This document shows, piece after piece, positions 41,270 through 51,028 of a stretch of 64,000 nucleotides of DNA. Positions within the stretch are counted from its first letter, which is position 1, and each line of letters opens with the position of its first letter. The position numbers and the translations under genes were made by a program. Below the pieces are notes generated by a model, which had not been told where the DNA came from, did not search any database, and saw only the letters and a list, made by a program, of their open reading frames with translations. The stretch is from contig JBDWGH010000003.1 of NCBI GenBank assembly GCA_039975855.1, forward strand, positions 434,001 to 498,000, given 5' to 3'. The DNA is from Litorimonas sp039975855 (GTDB lineage: Bacteria; Pseudomonadota; Alphaproteobacteria; Caulobacterales; Maricaulaceae).

Positions 41270-43471
41270 GTGAGGAAAGGCCCTCGGATTGCACAATCTG
41301 CCCTATTCGGCACGCTGTTTATGGCAGCTATTTTTCTGACTATTCTCGGAGCTCTTTTGTCTTACTCGGCAGAAGCTGAGAGAACCGAGCAGGCCTGGGA
41401 TATTCTCAGGTTTAATTTGATCTTCATTCTTGTTTTAGCTCTCTATCTTGCCCGCCGCGTGTGGAAGACCGTTTTTGCTCCCTCTCGAGGACAGGCGGCG
41501 CCGTTGCTGCACAAACGTTTCGTAATGATCTTCTCTCTGGCGGCTCTTATTCCTGCGGTCCTAGTCGGGGGGTTTTCAACTTCATTACTCTCCCAAAACC
41601 TGTCAGGTATTTTTGGTGAACGTGTTCGCGGGAATATGGAAGAGGCTCGCCAAATTTTAGATGGGTATGTTGCGCAGGAGTTTGAAAACCTGGGGGAGGA
41701 TCTTGCCGAGCTGAAACTGGGAATCGCACGAAGTCGAACGGATTTCGGGGCCCGTATATCTTTTACAGCGGAGCTTTTACGAGAGGCCCAGACGCGTGAT
41801 TTGGATGCTGTTTATATTCTACGCGATGATGGTTTTGTTCTGACCCGTGTCGAAACCCCAGACGCGCCAGAGATAAGAATTCCTGGAACTGAAGTCTTAG
41901 AGAGCTTGCAAGGTACGAATATCGCCTTTCAGGAACGTACAGATATCGACTATCTTATTGCTTTATCAAAGCTCTCTGAAAACCCGAATTCCTACCTTTA
42001 TGTCGGTAAGCTTCTACGCTCCGACAACCAGGTTTTGTCATCAATTACCGGTATCGAATCAGCGGCATCCCAAATTGCTCGGTTCAATGAAAATCAGACC
42101 CGTATGAACCAGATATTTTTCTTCACACTTCTGGATAGTGCCCTTTTGATTCTAATGGCGGCTATCTGGCTTGGGTTGTCATTAGCCAACCGGATTATCG
42201 ATCCACTTTCGGGCTTGGTAAATGCGGCTGAACGCGTGCGTGCGGGGGATATGGGCGCGCGGGTTTCCGTGACCGGGGATTGGGGCGAAATTTCTGACTT
42301 GGGTTCAGCCTTTAACCGGATGACGTCTCAGCTCGAGTCTCAACGAGATGAACTCATCCGTGAGCACGATGTATCAGAGCAAAGACGACAGTTTTCTGAG
42401 GCCGTTTTATCCGGCGTTCGGGCGGGCGTTATTGGTTTGACGCAGCAAGGTAAAATCACGCTCACAAATGATGCTGCTAAAAAACTATTAGAAGACCGAG
42501 CCCACGACTTGGTTGGACAACCGCTAACTGGCGTGTTGCAAGAATTTGCGCCAGCTTTCGCGAAAGCGCGAGAATCAATTGCTTCGAATGCGGAAGATCA
42601 AGTGACTGTGGAAATGGCGGGAGGCAGCCGAATATTCGATCTTCATGTTTCGGCATATAAGGGGGCTCGAAACGATACAGGTTGGGTTCTGACCTTTGAT
42701 GACATGACCCGTTTGGTTTCGGCGCAACGCCATTCAGCATGGCGTGAAGTTGCTAGAAGAATCGCCCATGAGATTAAAAACCCGCTGACGCCGATCCAGC
42801 TTTCGGCGGAACGACTCTCTCGCAAATATTCAAATGAAATTAAGTCAGACAAGCAAACTTTTGAGAATTGCACGCAAACGATTATTCGCCAGGTCGCGAC
42901 GCTTGAGCAGATGGTCGATGAATTCTCGGCTTTCGCGCGAATGCCGTCGCCTGAGTTGATAGAGACAGATTTAACAGCTGCGCTTGAAGATACAATTTTT
43001 GCGCAAGGTGTGAGTTTTCCAGAAATTCGATTTAGCAAAAAAGGACGGTGGCCGACCAATACAATTGTTCGGGGTGACGAGCGCTTGCTGAGTCAGGCTT
43101 TCACAAATGTACTGAAAAACGCGGGTGAAGCGGTTCAGCGGAAAATGGAGGGCGAGGTGTCCAGTCGGTTCCGCGGTGAAGTCAGGATTGAACTTATTGA
43201 TACGGGCTCCCGATTTGCGATTCACATTACGGACAATGGACCAGGTTGGCCGTTCAAAGATACGGATAGGCTTATGGAGCCTTACGTGACAACGCGAGAC
43301 AGCGGTACAGGTCTTGGCCTCGCAATTGTGAAACGAATTGTCGAAGATCATGGCGGCCAACTCAAATTGGAAGTTCGAGAAGATGTAGAGGGCGCAAAAA
43401 CTATAATTTACCTACCCCAGAGTACTGAATTTATTGGTGTTTCTGACATAAACTTAAGCGAGGCCTCATGA
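41270..43471 (+). CDS. ntrY: Nitrogen regulation sensor kinase NtrY
   Basis: A 733-residue membrane histidine kinase, partner of NtrX, linked in alphaproteobacteria to nitrogen and redox or envelope signals. Hydrophobic segments at about residues 10-32, 42-60, 82-105 and 282-305; HAMP domain (about 308-360, RIIDPLSGLVNAAERVRAGD); PAS domain (about 370-490); H-box RRIAHEIKNPLTPIQLSAER; N box NVLKNAGEAV; G boxes DNGPGWPFKD and GTGLGLAIVKRIV. The only usual start codon in frame is GTG 41270, but the frame stays open 117 bases upstream, so a longer N-terminus from a rare start is possible. Confidence 0.93.
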   Translation: MRKGPRIAQSALFGTLFMAAIFLTILGALLSYSAEAERTEQAWDILRFNLIFILVLALYLARRVWKTVFAPSRGQAAPLLHKRFVMIFSLAALIPAVLVGGFSTSLLSQNLSGIFGERVRGNMEEARQILDGYVAQEFENLGEDLAELKLGIARSRTDFGARISFTAELLREAQTRDLDAVYILRDDGFVLTRVETPDAPEIRIPGTEVLESLQGTNIAFQERTDIDYLIALSKLSENPNSYLYVGKLLRSDNQVLSSITGIESAASQIARFNENQTRMNQIFFFTLLDSALLILMAAIWLGLSLANRIIDPLSGLVNAAERVRAGDMGARVSVTGDWGEISDLGSAFNRMTSQLESQRDELIREHDVSEQRRQFSEAVLSGVRAGVIGLTQQGKITLTNDAAKKLLEDRAHDLVGQPLTGVLQEFAPAFAKARESIASNAEDQVTVEMAGGSRIFDLHVSAYKGARNDTGWVLTFDDMTRLVSAQRHSAWREVARRIAHEIKNPLTPIQLSAERLSRKYSNEIKSDKQTFENCTQTIIRQVATLEQMVDEFSAFARMPSPELIETDLTAALEDTIFAQGVSFPEIRFSKKGRWPTNTIVRGDERLLSQAFTNVLKNAGEAVQRKMEGEVSSRFRGEVRIELIDTGSRFAIHITDNGPGWPFKDTDRLMEPYVTTRDSGTGLGLAIVKRIVEDHGGQLKLEVREDVEGAKTIIYLPQSTEFIGVSDINLSEAS

Positions 43472-44853
43472 CTTCCGATGTTTTAATTGTAGAAGACGAA
43501 GACGATATCCGCGCGATGATTTCCGGAATTTTGGAAGATGAAGGGTATCAAGTTCGAGAAGCGGCGACGTCGCAAGATGCTTTGGAAGCCGTCAAAACGC
43601 GGAAGCCAAGTTTGGTGGTGCTCGATGTTTGGCTGAAAGGCTCGGCTATGGATGGCATTGAACTCCTCGCCGCTTTAAAAGCCCGCTATCAGAACTTGCC
43701 GGTAATCGTTATCTCGGGGCACGGAACCGTTGAAACAGCTGTGTCCGCAATTCGGAAAGGTGCTTTCGATTACATCGTAAAACCTTTTAAAGCTGAAAAA
43801 CTGCTCATCACGGCAACGCGGGCCCTAGAGAATTCGCGACTTCGTCAAGAGAATGAAGAACTAAAGGGTAAAACAGTCCACGTAGATACCTTGGTCGGAA
43901 CTTCTCCTCCGATCACTCAACTACGCCAGAAAATTTCAAGGATTGCTGCCACAAACTCTCGTGTCCTGATCACAGGCGCTTCAGGTACGGGCAAGGAACT
44001 GCTCGCGCGTCTCTTGCATGGCCAGTCCAATCGGTCTGACGGGCCATTCAAGGCGGTTAATGCAGCTTCCATGGTGCCTGAACGCGTCGAAGAAGAATTA
44101 TTCGGCGTTGAGACAACAGGACCAGACAATCCTCAAAAAACCGGCCTGTTGGAGCGAGCTCATAATGGGACGCTTTACCTTGATGAGGTGGCAGATATGC
44201 CGTTGGAGACACAAGGCAAACTGTTACGGTTGCTGGTCGAGCAGCGGTTTAACCGCGTTGGCGGACAAGATGACGTACAGGTCGATGTTCGCGTCATTAC
44301 CAGTTCTTCACGAGATTTGACCAATGAGGTTGCAATCGGGAAATTCAGAGAAGATCTCTTTCATCGTTTGAATGTTATGCCGCTTCACGCACCGAAATTA
44401 TCGGAACGCCGCGAGGATATTCCGGCGTTGGTTGAGCATTTTATCGGACAGTTAGCCGCGTCAACCGGATTACCAGCTCGGCAAATCGGCGATGATGCTA
44501 TGGCTGCACTTCAAGCACATGACTGGCCGGGCAATGTTAGGCAACTGCGGAATAATGTGGAACGCCTGCTAATTTTGGCCACAGGCGAGCCTACGCAGCC
44601 GATTACACTCGCGACGTTACCGAAAGAAGTATCTGTCGTCAGATCGGGCAACAATTCTCATGAAAACGATAGAATTATCGCGATGCCATTGCGGGATGCG
44701 AGAGAACATTTTGAACGGGAGTATTTACAGGCCCAAATCGACCGCTTTGGAGGCAATATTTCGCGCACAGCGAACTTTGTTGGCATGGAGCGTTCGGCCT
44801 TGCATCGCAAACTCAAGTCGCTAGGCTTAGGCACGACCGGGCGGGAGGGCTGA
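43468..44853 (+). CDS. ntrX: Response regulator NtrX
   Basis: A 461-residue response regulator paired with NtrY. Receiver domain with acceptor Asp53 (LDVWLKGSAMDG) and Lys106. AAA+ domain with Walker A GASGTGKE (170-177) and Walker B LYLDEVADM. At the place of the GAFTGA loop stands LFGVETTGPDNPQKTGLLER, without GAFTGA, as usual for NtrX, so direct sigma-54 activation is unlikely. Helix-turn-helix at the end (NISRTANFVGMERSALHRKL). It overlaps ntrY by four bases. Confidence 0.95.
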   Translation: MTSDVLIVEDEDDIRAMISGILEDEGYQVREAATSQDALEAVKTRKPSLVVLDVWLKGSAMDGIELLAALKARYQNLPVIVISGHGTVETAVSAIRKGAFDYIVKPFKAEKLLITATRALENSRLRQENEELKGKTVHVDTLVGTSPPITQLRQKISRIAATNSRVLITGASGTGKELLARLLHGQSNRSDGPFKAVNAASMVPERVEEELFGVETTGPDNPQKTGLLERAHNGTLYLDEVADMPLETQGKLLRLLVEQRFNRVGGQDDVQVDVRVITSSSRDLTNEVAIGKFREDLFHRLNVMPLHAPKLSERREDIPALVEHFIGQLAASTGLPARQIGDDAMAALQAHDWPGNVRQLRNNVERLLILATGEPTQPITLATLPKEVSVVRSGNNSHENDRIIAMPLRDAREHFEREYLQAQIDRFGGNISRTANFVGMERSALHRKLKSLGLGTTGREG

Positions 44854-44878
44854 TCCGCCGTAGCTAGGATACTTATAC

Positions 44879-46252
44879 ATGCGGGTCATAATTTGTGGCG
44901 CAGGGCGCGTTGGATACGGATTGGCGGCTCGCCTCTCCCAAGAACGCAACACTGTGACCGTCATCGACACGTCGCCTGATCTGATTCGTCAGATCACGAA
45001 TGAACTGGATGTGCGCGGGGTGATTGGCCACGGCAGTCATCCAGATGTTCTCGTGCGCGCCGGTATTCGCGATTGCGATATGATCATCGGTGTGACCTAT
45101 GCCGATGAGGTCAATATGATGGCTTGTCAGGTCGCGCATTCACTCTTTGGTGTTCCAACTAAGGTCGCGCGCGTTCGAGCGCAGAGCTATCTCGATAACC
45201 AATGGAATGATCTCTATTCCCGAGAGAACATGCCTATCGATATCATTATCTCGCCCGAGATTGAGATTGGGAAAGCTATACTGCGGCGATTGAATACACC
45301 TGGTGCGTTTAATGTGGTGCCGTTTGGTGATGGTGCGGTTCAGATGCTGGGTGTGGAAATCAACGAGGATTGCCCGATTGTTCAAACGCCCATCCGCCAA
45401 ATTCCTGACTTATTTACAGGTCTTCATGCGGCCGTCGTTGGAATAGAACGAGAGGGGGAGCTTTTCGCGCCGACCCCTGATGACCCTCTGGAAGTGGGTG
45501 ACCGTGCCTATATCGTGACCCAAGCGGCCCATTCCACGCGTCTGCTCGAAGTTCTCGGCGCGCATCAAGCGCAGGCCCGCCATATCGTTATCATTGGTGG
45601 TGGCAATGTCGGAACTTACGTGGCCGAGAAGCTTGAAGGCAAATCTGGCATGCGAGTCCGCGTTATTGAACGAGACAAAAATCGTGCTGAAAAAGCTGCG
45701 GAACAATTAAGCCGGACCGTTATTCTAAATGGCGATGCCATGTCGGCAGAAATCCAAGAAGAAGCGGGTGTAGCCAATGCCGAAATGGTCATCACTTTAA
45801 CCAATAGTGACAGCGTAAATATTCTCGCCGCTGTTCAAGCAAAGAAGCTTGGCGCGCGGTCCACGATCAGCCTTATCAATGAAGTGTCTATGCAGGATAT
45901 GCAGTCAGAGCTCGGCATCGACATGGTTATTGACCCACGGGCTTCCACCATTTCTTCAATCTTACGACATGTCCGTCGAGGGCGAATTTTGGAGGTCTAT
46001 TCGCTAGAGCAAGGTGGAGCGGAAGTTATTGAGGGTGAGATTTTGGATACGTCGCCGATGGCTGGAAAAGCGTTAGGCGATGTTGCCATGGGAGAGGGCG
46101 TTGCCGTTGGAGCGATCATTGCAGATGGCGCTGTTTTGTCGCCGACACCCAACCTCGTTTTACGGCCTGGCAACCGAGTTGTACTAATGGCCGAGAAGGG
46201 CGCATTGAACAATATCGTCTCTATGTTCCGCGTGTCTTCGGACTACTACTAA
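44879..46252 (+). CDS. trkA: Trk potassium uptake regulatory protein TrkA
   Basis: A 457-residue cytoplasmic NAD-binding subunit that gates the Trk potassium channel. Two RCK units: Rossmann motifs IICGAGRVGYGLAARLSQ (from residue 3) and VIIGGGNVGTYVAEKLEG (about 235), each followed by a TrkA_C domain (near 140-215 and 370-455). The gene lies 25 bases after ntrX and six before trkH. Its association with ntrX is a conserved alphaproteobacterial order. Confidence 0.96.
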   Translation: MRVIICGAGRVGYGLAARLSQERNTVTVIDTSPDLIRQITNELDVRGVIGHGSHPDVLVRAGIRDCDMIIGVTYADEVNMMACQVAHSLFGVPTKVARVRAQSYLDNQWNDLYSRENMPIDIIISPEIEIGKAILRRLNTPGAFNVVPFGDGAVQMLGVEINEDCPIVQTPIRQIPDLFTGLHAAVVGIEREGELFAPTPDDPLEVGDRAYIVTQAAHSTRLLEVLGAHQAQARHIVIIGGGNVGTYVAEKLEGKSGMRVRVIERDKNRAEKAAEQLSRTVILNGDAMSAEIQEEAGVANAEMVITLTNSDSVNILAAVQAKKLGARSTISLINEVSMQDMQSELGIDMVIDPRASTISSILRHVRRGRILEVYSLEQGGAEVIEGEILDTSPMAGKALGDVAMGEGVAVGAIIADGAVLSPTPNLVLRPGNRVVLMAEKGALNNIVSMFRVSSDYY

Positions 46253-46258
46253 ACCGCT

Positions 46259-47698
46259 ATGGCGATGAACCGTATTCTGTTTTGGTTGGGAAGAACATTC
46301 CTCCTTTGCACGGGCTTGTTCGCCATTACCGCGCTCATCGCGGCAGCGGGCCGAGATTTCCCCGCTGCGGTCAGTATGTCGGCCTTTGGGGTCAGTGTTG
46401 GTGTCTTCGGTCTTTTACTTGTGATGTTGTCTACGGGTTTTGATGCACGTGAGTCGAAATCAGAGGCCATTTTATTCTTAATTCTATTCTGGTTACTGAT
46501 GCCGGCCGTCCTTTGTTTGCCATTTAAATTCATGGTTCCGGAGCAGACATTTTTGTCTGCATATTTCGAAAGCGTTTCTGCCTTCACGACAACTGGGGCA
46601 ACTCGGCTGAACCCGGATGAGTTGTCACCTGTTCTGCTATTTTGGCGATCCCTTTTGCAATGGGTTGGCGGGGTTAGTGTTGCGACCTTCGCAGTCGTTA
46701 TTCTTGCAGCCGTTAATCAAACCGGGACAGGCGTGCATAAATCCATGCTGTACACGGTACGAGATGGTAAGCTGTTTGACAGATTGATTGGAATAGGCGG
46801 CCTCGTCGCTGGGGTTTATCTCTTCCTCTCATTGATAGGGTTTATCCTGATGACCCTAGGAGGAGCGCCTGCGTTTGATGCGCTTTGTTTGTCGCTCAGT
46901 GGTGTGAGCACTGGAGGGCTGACCCCTCGCGCTGGTCCTTTGCAGCTTTATATTCCGCCATTTGCCGCCACAGTGCTTGCGATACTCTGCATTTTGGGCG
47001 CCATGAATGTGGCCGTGATTTGGGACTATATGCGGTTGAGGAAGGTGGTTCATGGATTGAGAGTGATATTCAACGTCGAACACCGGGCTTTGTTTGTTAT
47101 CTTATCTATTCTGATTTTGATAGGCGTTGTGTTCTCCGGTTTAGGTAGTTTGGGTGATCTCATTCTCGATGGAGCTTTCTTTGTCAGCTCCGCCGGTTTT
47201 CAATATCAAGTTATCAGTTTGGACCTTGTCCCGCCGGTAATCCTAATCACCTTCGCTCTGACGGGAGGATCAGCATTGTCCACCGCTGGGGGCGTAAAGC
47301 TCATCCGTATTTTGCTTTTATTCCGTCATTTGGGAACCCAACTTTCACGATTGTCCCATCCATCCCGGGTTATTCCGGTTACTTTTCGGACGCGGATAAT
47401 CCCTGATGCGGCATTCTTATCAATATGGATGTATTTCTTTGCGTATACACTTGCCTTTGGAGTGGGTATTTCAGCCTTTGGCGTTGTTGGGCTCTCACTG
47501 GATGATGCGATTGCATCCGCCGCGGCTAGCTTGTCCAATGTGGGCCCATTGCTAGCGCTGACATTGCCCGAATCGGGATTGACCTATGCGCAATTCACCA
47601 ATGGTCAAATGAGCGTATCGATTGTCTTAATGTTGCTAGGACGTATTGAGGTTCTGGCGGCTCTAGCCCTCATATTGCCTAATTTTTGGAGGCAATAA
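46259..47698 (+). CDS. trkH: Trk potassium transporter TrkH
   Basis: A 479-residue membrane protein forming the potassium-conducting pore. Four pore-loop repeats are visible: SAFTTTGATRLNPDELSPV (first filter), LSGVSTGGLTPRAGPLQLY, FVSSAGFQYQVISLDLVPP with GGSALSTAGGVKLIRILLLF after it, and SAAASLSNVGPLLALTLPES. About ten membrane helices. It begins six bases after trkA, so both subunits are made together. Confidence 0.95.
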   Translation: MAMNRILFWLGRTFLLCTGLFAITALIAAAGRDFPAAVSMSAFGVSVGVFGLLLVMLSTGFDARESKSEAILFLILFWLLMPAVLCLPFKFMVPEQTFLSAYFESVSAFTTTGATRLNPDELSPVLLFWRSLLQWVGGVSVATFAVVILAAVNQTGTGVHKSMLYTVRDGKLFDRLIGIGGLVAGVYLFLSLIGFILMTLGGAPAFDALCLSLSGVSTGGLTPRAGPLQLYIPPFAATVLAILCILGAMNVAVIWDYMRLRKVVHGLRVIFNVEHRALFVILSILILIGVVFSGLGSLGDLILDGAFFVSSAGFQYQVISLDLVPPVILITFALTGGSALSTAGGVKLIRILLLFRHLGTQLSRLSHPSRVIPVTFRTRIIPDAAFLSIWMYFFAYTLAFGVGISAFGVVGLSLDDAIASAAASLSNVGPLLALTLPESGLTYAQFTNGQMSVSIVLMLLGRIEVLAALALILPNFWRQ

Positions 47699-47837
47699 GT
47701 TGGATTATCATATTTTAGCAGGCTAAGCTGAATTGTCGCTTGAAACCCTAGGTTCGCTACGACATGAAACCGCGGTAGGTTTTAGCGGGGCAAAGCTTCA
47801 GGCCTCAAGAGTTGAAATAATAAGAGTAGAGAGCGCC

Positions 47838-48077
47838 ATGTCTGATCGTAATCAAAATCTTCAGGACACATTCCTAAACACTGTCCGTAAGTCAAAGACG
47901 CCTTTGACGATTTTCCTCGTGAACGGTGTAAAGCTACAAGGCGTGGTAACTTGGTTCGATAATTTTTGTGTCTTGCTACGGCGTGATGGGCAGGTCCAAT
48001 TGGTATATAAGCATGCAATTTCGACAATTATGCCTGGCGGACCAGTTGTACTGCATGATCCTGTCGATGAAGATTAG
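47838..48077 (+). CDS. hfq: RNA chaperone Hfq
   Basis: A 79-residue Hfq, the hexameric Sm-like protein that pairs small RNAs with mRNAs. The Sm1 motif is TPLTIFLVNGVKLQGVVTWF and Sm2 is VYKHAISTIMP. ATG 47838 (MSDRNQNLQDTFLN) is the family start; the longer frame from 47733 is rejected. It precedes hflX, a conserved pair. Confidence 0.97.
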   Translation: MSDRNQNLQDTFLNTVRKSKTPLTIFLVNGVKLQGVVTWFDNFCVLLRRDGQVQLVYKHAISTIMPGGPVVLHDPVDED

Positions 48078-48094
48078 CGCAATGCAGGCATTGC

Positions 48095-49411
48095 ATGGTT
48101 GAGCATGCCCTAAAGCGCGACCGGGCGTTGGTCGCCCACCCTAGATTTGCAGATAATCGCGCATCTGACGCGGATTATGATTTGGACGAAGCCATAGGCT
48201 TGGCTGATGCTCTGGGCGTAGATCCGATCTCCGCGCGCATTGTTCCAATTCGCGATATTCGTAGTTCTAACTTCTTTGGCGCAGGTCAAATTGAAGACAT
48301 GGCTGCGGCGATAGCGGGTGAAGAACTCACGCTGGTAATTGTGAATGCTTCCTTGACCCCCGTACAACAACGCAACTTAGAGCGAATACTCAAGGTTAAG
48401 GTGATTGATAGAACAGGCCTTATTCTTGAGATTTTTGGCCTGCGGGCAGCGACAAAAGAGGGCCGTTTGCAGGTCGAGCTGGCGCGTCTTGGATATGAAC
48501 GCTCACGACTTGTTCGAACTTGGACCCATTTGGAGCGCCAACGTGGCGGCACGGGTGGTTTGGCTGGCCCAGGCGAAACGCAAATCGAAAGTGATCGCCG
48601 GGTTCTGAATGACAAGATGACACGTTTGAAGCGCAAGCTGGATGACGTGCGCCGTACCCGTGGACTACAACGGAAGCAGCGTCAGCGTGCTCCTGAACGC
48701 GTCGTGGCGCTTGTCGGATATACGAATGCGGGAAAGTCTACATTGTTCAATAAAATTACCAAGGGCGGCGTCTTGGCGAAGGACATGTTGTTTGCAACTT
48801 TGGATACAACACATAGGATTTTGCCTTTGCCGAGCGGGCAAACGGCCGTTCTTTCCGATACAGTTGGATTTATTTCAGATCTTCCGACATCGCTCATCAC
48901 GGCTTTTCGCGCCACTTTGGAGGAAGTGAAAGAGGCAGATCTTCTTATCCACGTCAGAGATATGTCAGACCCATTGACTGAGCGTCGTCGAGAGGAAGTC
49001 ATGGATGTTCTCGATCAGATCGAAGCTGGGCCTGAACACGCTCAAGCGATGATCGAAGTATGGAATAAGACCGATTTACTAAGTGAGGAGCAAGCGAGAC
49101 ATTTAGCAGAGCGCGCCGCAGCATCCCGCACCCATATCGATATGGTCGATGCCTTTGAAGTGTCTTGCTTCACAGGTGATGGTATCACTGACCTTGAAAA
49201 TGGAATTGAAGAAGTCCTCACGCGCGGTGATCACATCTTAAATGTTCGGGTTACGCCCGCGAATTTTTCCGCGCGGGCTTGGCTTCATGAAAATGGACAG
49301 GTCTTGATCGATGAAGCGGGAGAGGGAGGTATTGCCGAAATGCAGGTTCGGCTTTCTGAGTCTGATGCCGGCAAGTTTTTGGCACGTTACAAAGAGCTGA
49401 TCGTCAACTAG
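48095..49411 (+). CDS. hflX: GTPase HflX
   Basis: A 438-residue ribosome-associated GTPase that splits stalled or stressed ribosomes. N-terminal HflX domain (about 20-200) with KVIDRTGLILEIFGLRAATK and the GGTGGLAGPGETQIESDRR loop. G domain: G1 VGYTNAGKSTLFNKI, G3 DTVGFISDLP, G4 NKTD. ATG 48095 lies 17 bases after the hfq stop. The length suits the family. Confidence 0.96.
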   Translation: MVEHALKRDRALVAHPRFADNRASDADYDLDEAIGLADALGVDPISARIVPIRDIRSSNFFGAGQIEDMAAAIAGEELTLVIVNASLTPVQQRNLERILKVKVIDRTGLILEIFGLRAATKEGRLQVELARLGYERSRLVRTWTHLERQRGGTGGLAGPGETQIESDRRVLNDKMTRLKRKLDDVRRTRGLQRKQRQRAPERVVALVGYTNAGKSTLFNKITKGGVLAKDMLFATLDTTHRILPLPSGQTAVLSDTVGFISDLPTSLITAFRATLEEVKEADLLIHVRDMSDPLTERRREEVMDVLDQIEAGPEHAQAMIEVWNKTDLLSEEQARHLAERAAASRTHIDMVDAFEVSCFTGDGITDLENGIEEVLTRGDHILNVRVTPANFSARAWLHENGQVLIDEAGEGGIAEMQVRLSESDAGKFLARYKELIVN

Positions 49412-49419
49412 GTTAGATC

Positions 49420-50175
49420 TTAAAGACCGTTCTGTTTGGCAAGCTGCCAAAGGACTTCCATTTCATCCAATGACAGCGCTTCCAAATTGGGTTCAGCTTT
49501 TTCTTCTACGTGACTAAAACGTCTAGTGAATTTTGCATTTGCGCCTCTAAGTGCGGCTTCGGGTTCGACCTTGAGTTTTCGAGCTAAATTCACAACGGAG
49601 AATAAGAGGTCACCGATTTCAGCTTCAATTTCACCTTGGTCCTGTGATTTGACGGCTTGGCCGACTTCTTCGATTTCCTCGCGTAGTTTTTCAATTGGGC
49701 CGTCTGTATCAGGCCAGTCAAAGCCGCGTTTAGCGGCGCGTTTCTGAAGCTTCTCGGCCCGCATCAAAGCCGGAAGGGTTTTTGCAACACCGTCCAGGGT
49801 TCTGGTTCGCCCATCGTGCTTGCGCTCGGTAGCTTTGATCGTATCCCAATCAGGCACATCGGCACCTTCAAAAACATGAGGGTGACGCCTCACCATCTTA
49901 TCGACTAGCCCGTCACATACGTCTGCGAAATCAAATGCCTCAATTTCTGAAGCCATCTTCGCGTGAAACAGAACCTGAAACAAAAGATCACCAAGTTCTG
50001 CTTTGAGGTCGGACATATCCCGGCGCTCAATCGCATCCATAACTTCATAGCTCTCCTCGACAGTATAAGGCGCAATTGTCTCGAAAGTTTGCTCTCGGTC
50101 CCAAGGGCAATCAGCTCGCAGCCGGTCCATTAAAGCCGTAATTCGGTCATATGGCGTATCGCCCAGATCTGTCAT
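49420..50175 (-). CDS. mazG: Nucleoside triphosphate pyrophosphohydrolase MazG
   Basis: A 251-residue enzyme with two MazG domains that hydrolyse nucleoside triphosphates, probably clearing abnormal ones. Domain 1 has LRADCPWDREQTFETIAPYT, EESYEVMDAI and ELGDLLFQVLFHAKMA; domain 2 has FDWPDTDGPIEKLREEIEEV and EIGDLLFSVVNLARKL. The metal-binding EExxE and ExxD pairs are present in both. It is convergent with hflX and its start overlaps the ccmD stop by four bases. Confidence 0.95.
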   Translation of the reverse strand: MTDLGDTPYDRITALMDRLRADCPWDREQTFETIAPYTVEESYEVMDAIERRDMSDLKAELGDLLFQVLFHAKMASEIEAFDFADVCDGLVDKMVRRHPHVFEGADVPDWDTIKATERKHDGRTRTLDGVAKTLPALMRAEKLQKRAAKRGFDWPDTDGPIEKLREEIEEVGQAVKSQDQGEIEAEIGDLLFSVVNLARKLKVEPEAALRGANAKFTRRFSHVEEKAEPNLEALSLDEMEVLWQLAKQNGL

Positions 50176-50279
50176 CGTCTGGGTTTCCGCAATGTCAGAA
50201 TGACCAACATTCCCAATGTCAAAATAGACACGCCATAGGACGCGAGGATGAAGGCTGTATTTTTACCGAAATCGATCAT
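50172..50279 (-). CDS. ccmD: Haem exporter protein CcmD (35 residues)
   Basis: A very short gene found by reading the minus strand between ccmC and mazG. It encodes MIDFGKNTAFILASYGVSIL followed by 15 more residues ending in LRKPRR. One transmembrane helix with a short periplasmic start and a basic end is exactly the CcmD pattern; the protein stabilises CcmE release from CcmABC. ATGA overlaps link it to ccmC (50276-50279) and mazG (50172-50175), which strengthens the call. Confidence 0.9.
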   Translation of the reverse strand: MIDFGKNTAFILASYGVSILTLGMLVILTLRKPRR

Positions 50280-51028
50280 GAACTAAGCTCTTCCAAAGTC
50301 ACACTTGCCGGCTTGGCTTGCTGCGCCCGCTGCTTTTTGAGTTCAGCGAGTTCAGCCTCCGTCCCACACAGGGCAAACCAAGCTAAAAGCGCTGTGTAAC
50401 CCATCGCCATAAACAACAATGGCATGAGAAGCTCAAGGGGCAGCCCCGGTGCCCCAGGTTCCGAAACTGTGGCCGGCTGATGAAGGGTGTTCCACCAATT
50501 CACGGAGAATTTGATGATCGGCAAGTTCAATGCTCCCACCATGGCGAGGATGGCTGCGAGGCGGGAGGCTAAGCGGCGGTCAGTGGCAATATTCCATATC
50601 GCCATATAGCCAATGTAGATAAACAAAAGCACCAATACGGATGTCATGCGGCCGTCCCATTGCCACCACGTTCCCCAGGCAGGACGTCCCCAAAGACTAC
50701 CTGTGATGAGTGCTAAAAATGTAAAAGCCGCACCCGGCATCGCAAGAGATCTGGCGACGCTATCGGCCAAACTATGCCGCCAAACAAAACTTACAAAGCT
50801 GGCAATAGCGATACCGGAATACGCCGCCATGGCGCACCACGCGGCGGGGACGTGGACATACATTATTCGAACCGCTTGTCCGTGCTCGACTGCGGGCGGT
50901 GAAATGAAAAGTGCAAGGGCGAGACCTATCCCGATAAGCACAAGGGCGGCCCATCCGGAGGCAGGAGTCGCAAAGCGGGAGAACCGCAAGAAGCGCGCCG
51001 GATTGGCGAGATATGAAATAAGACGCAT
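50276..51028 (-). CDS. ccmC: Haem exporter protein CcmC
   Basis: A 250-residue membrane protein that presents haem to CcmE during cytochrome c maturation. About six transmembrane helices; the WWD domain is seen as WGRPAWGTWWQWDGRMTSVL, with flanking His residues in YVHVPAAWCAM and NTLHQPATVS that hold haem. It follows ccmB without a gap and overlaps ccmD by four bases. The length is typical. Confidence 0.95.
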   Translation of the reverse strand: MRLISYLANPARFLRFSRFATPASGWAALVLIGIGLALALFISPPAVEHGQAVRIMYVHVPAAWCAMAAYSGIAIASFVSFVWRHSLADSVARSLAMPGAAFTFLALITGSLWGRPAWGTWWQWDGRMTSVLVLLFIYIGYMAIWNIATDRRLASRLAAILAMVGALNLPIIKFSVNWWNTLHQPATVSEPGAPGLPLELLMPLLFMAMGYTALLAWFALCGTEAELAELKKQRAQQAKPASVTLEELSS

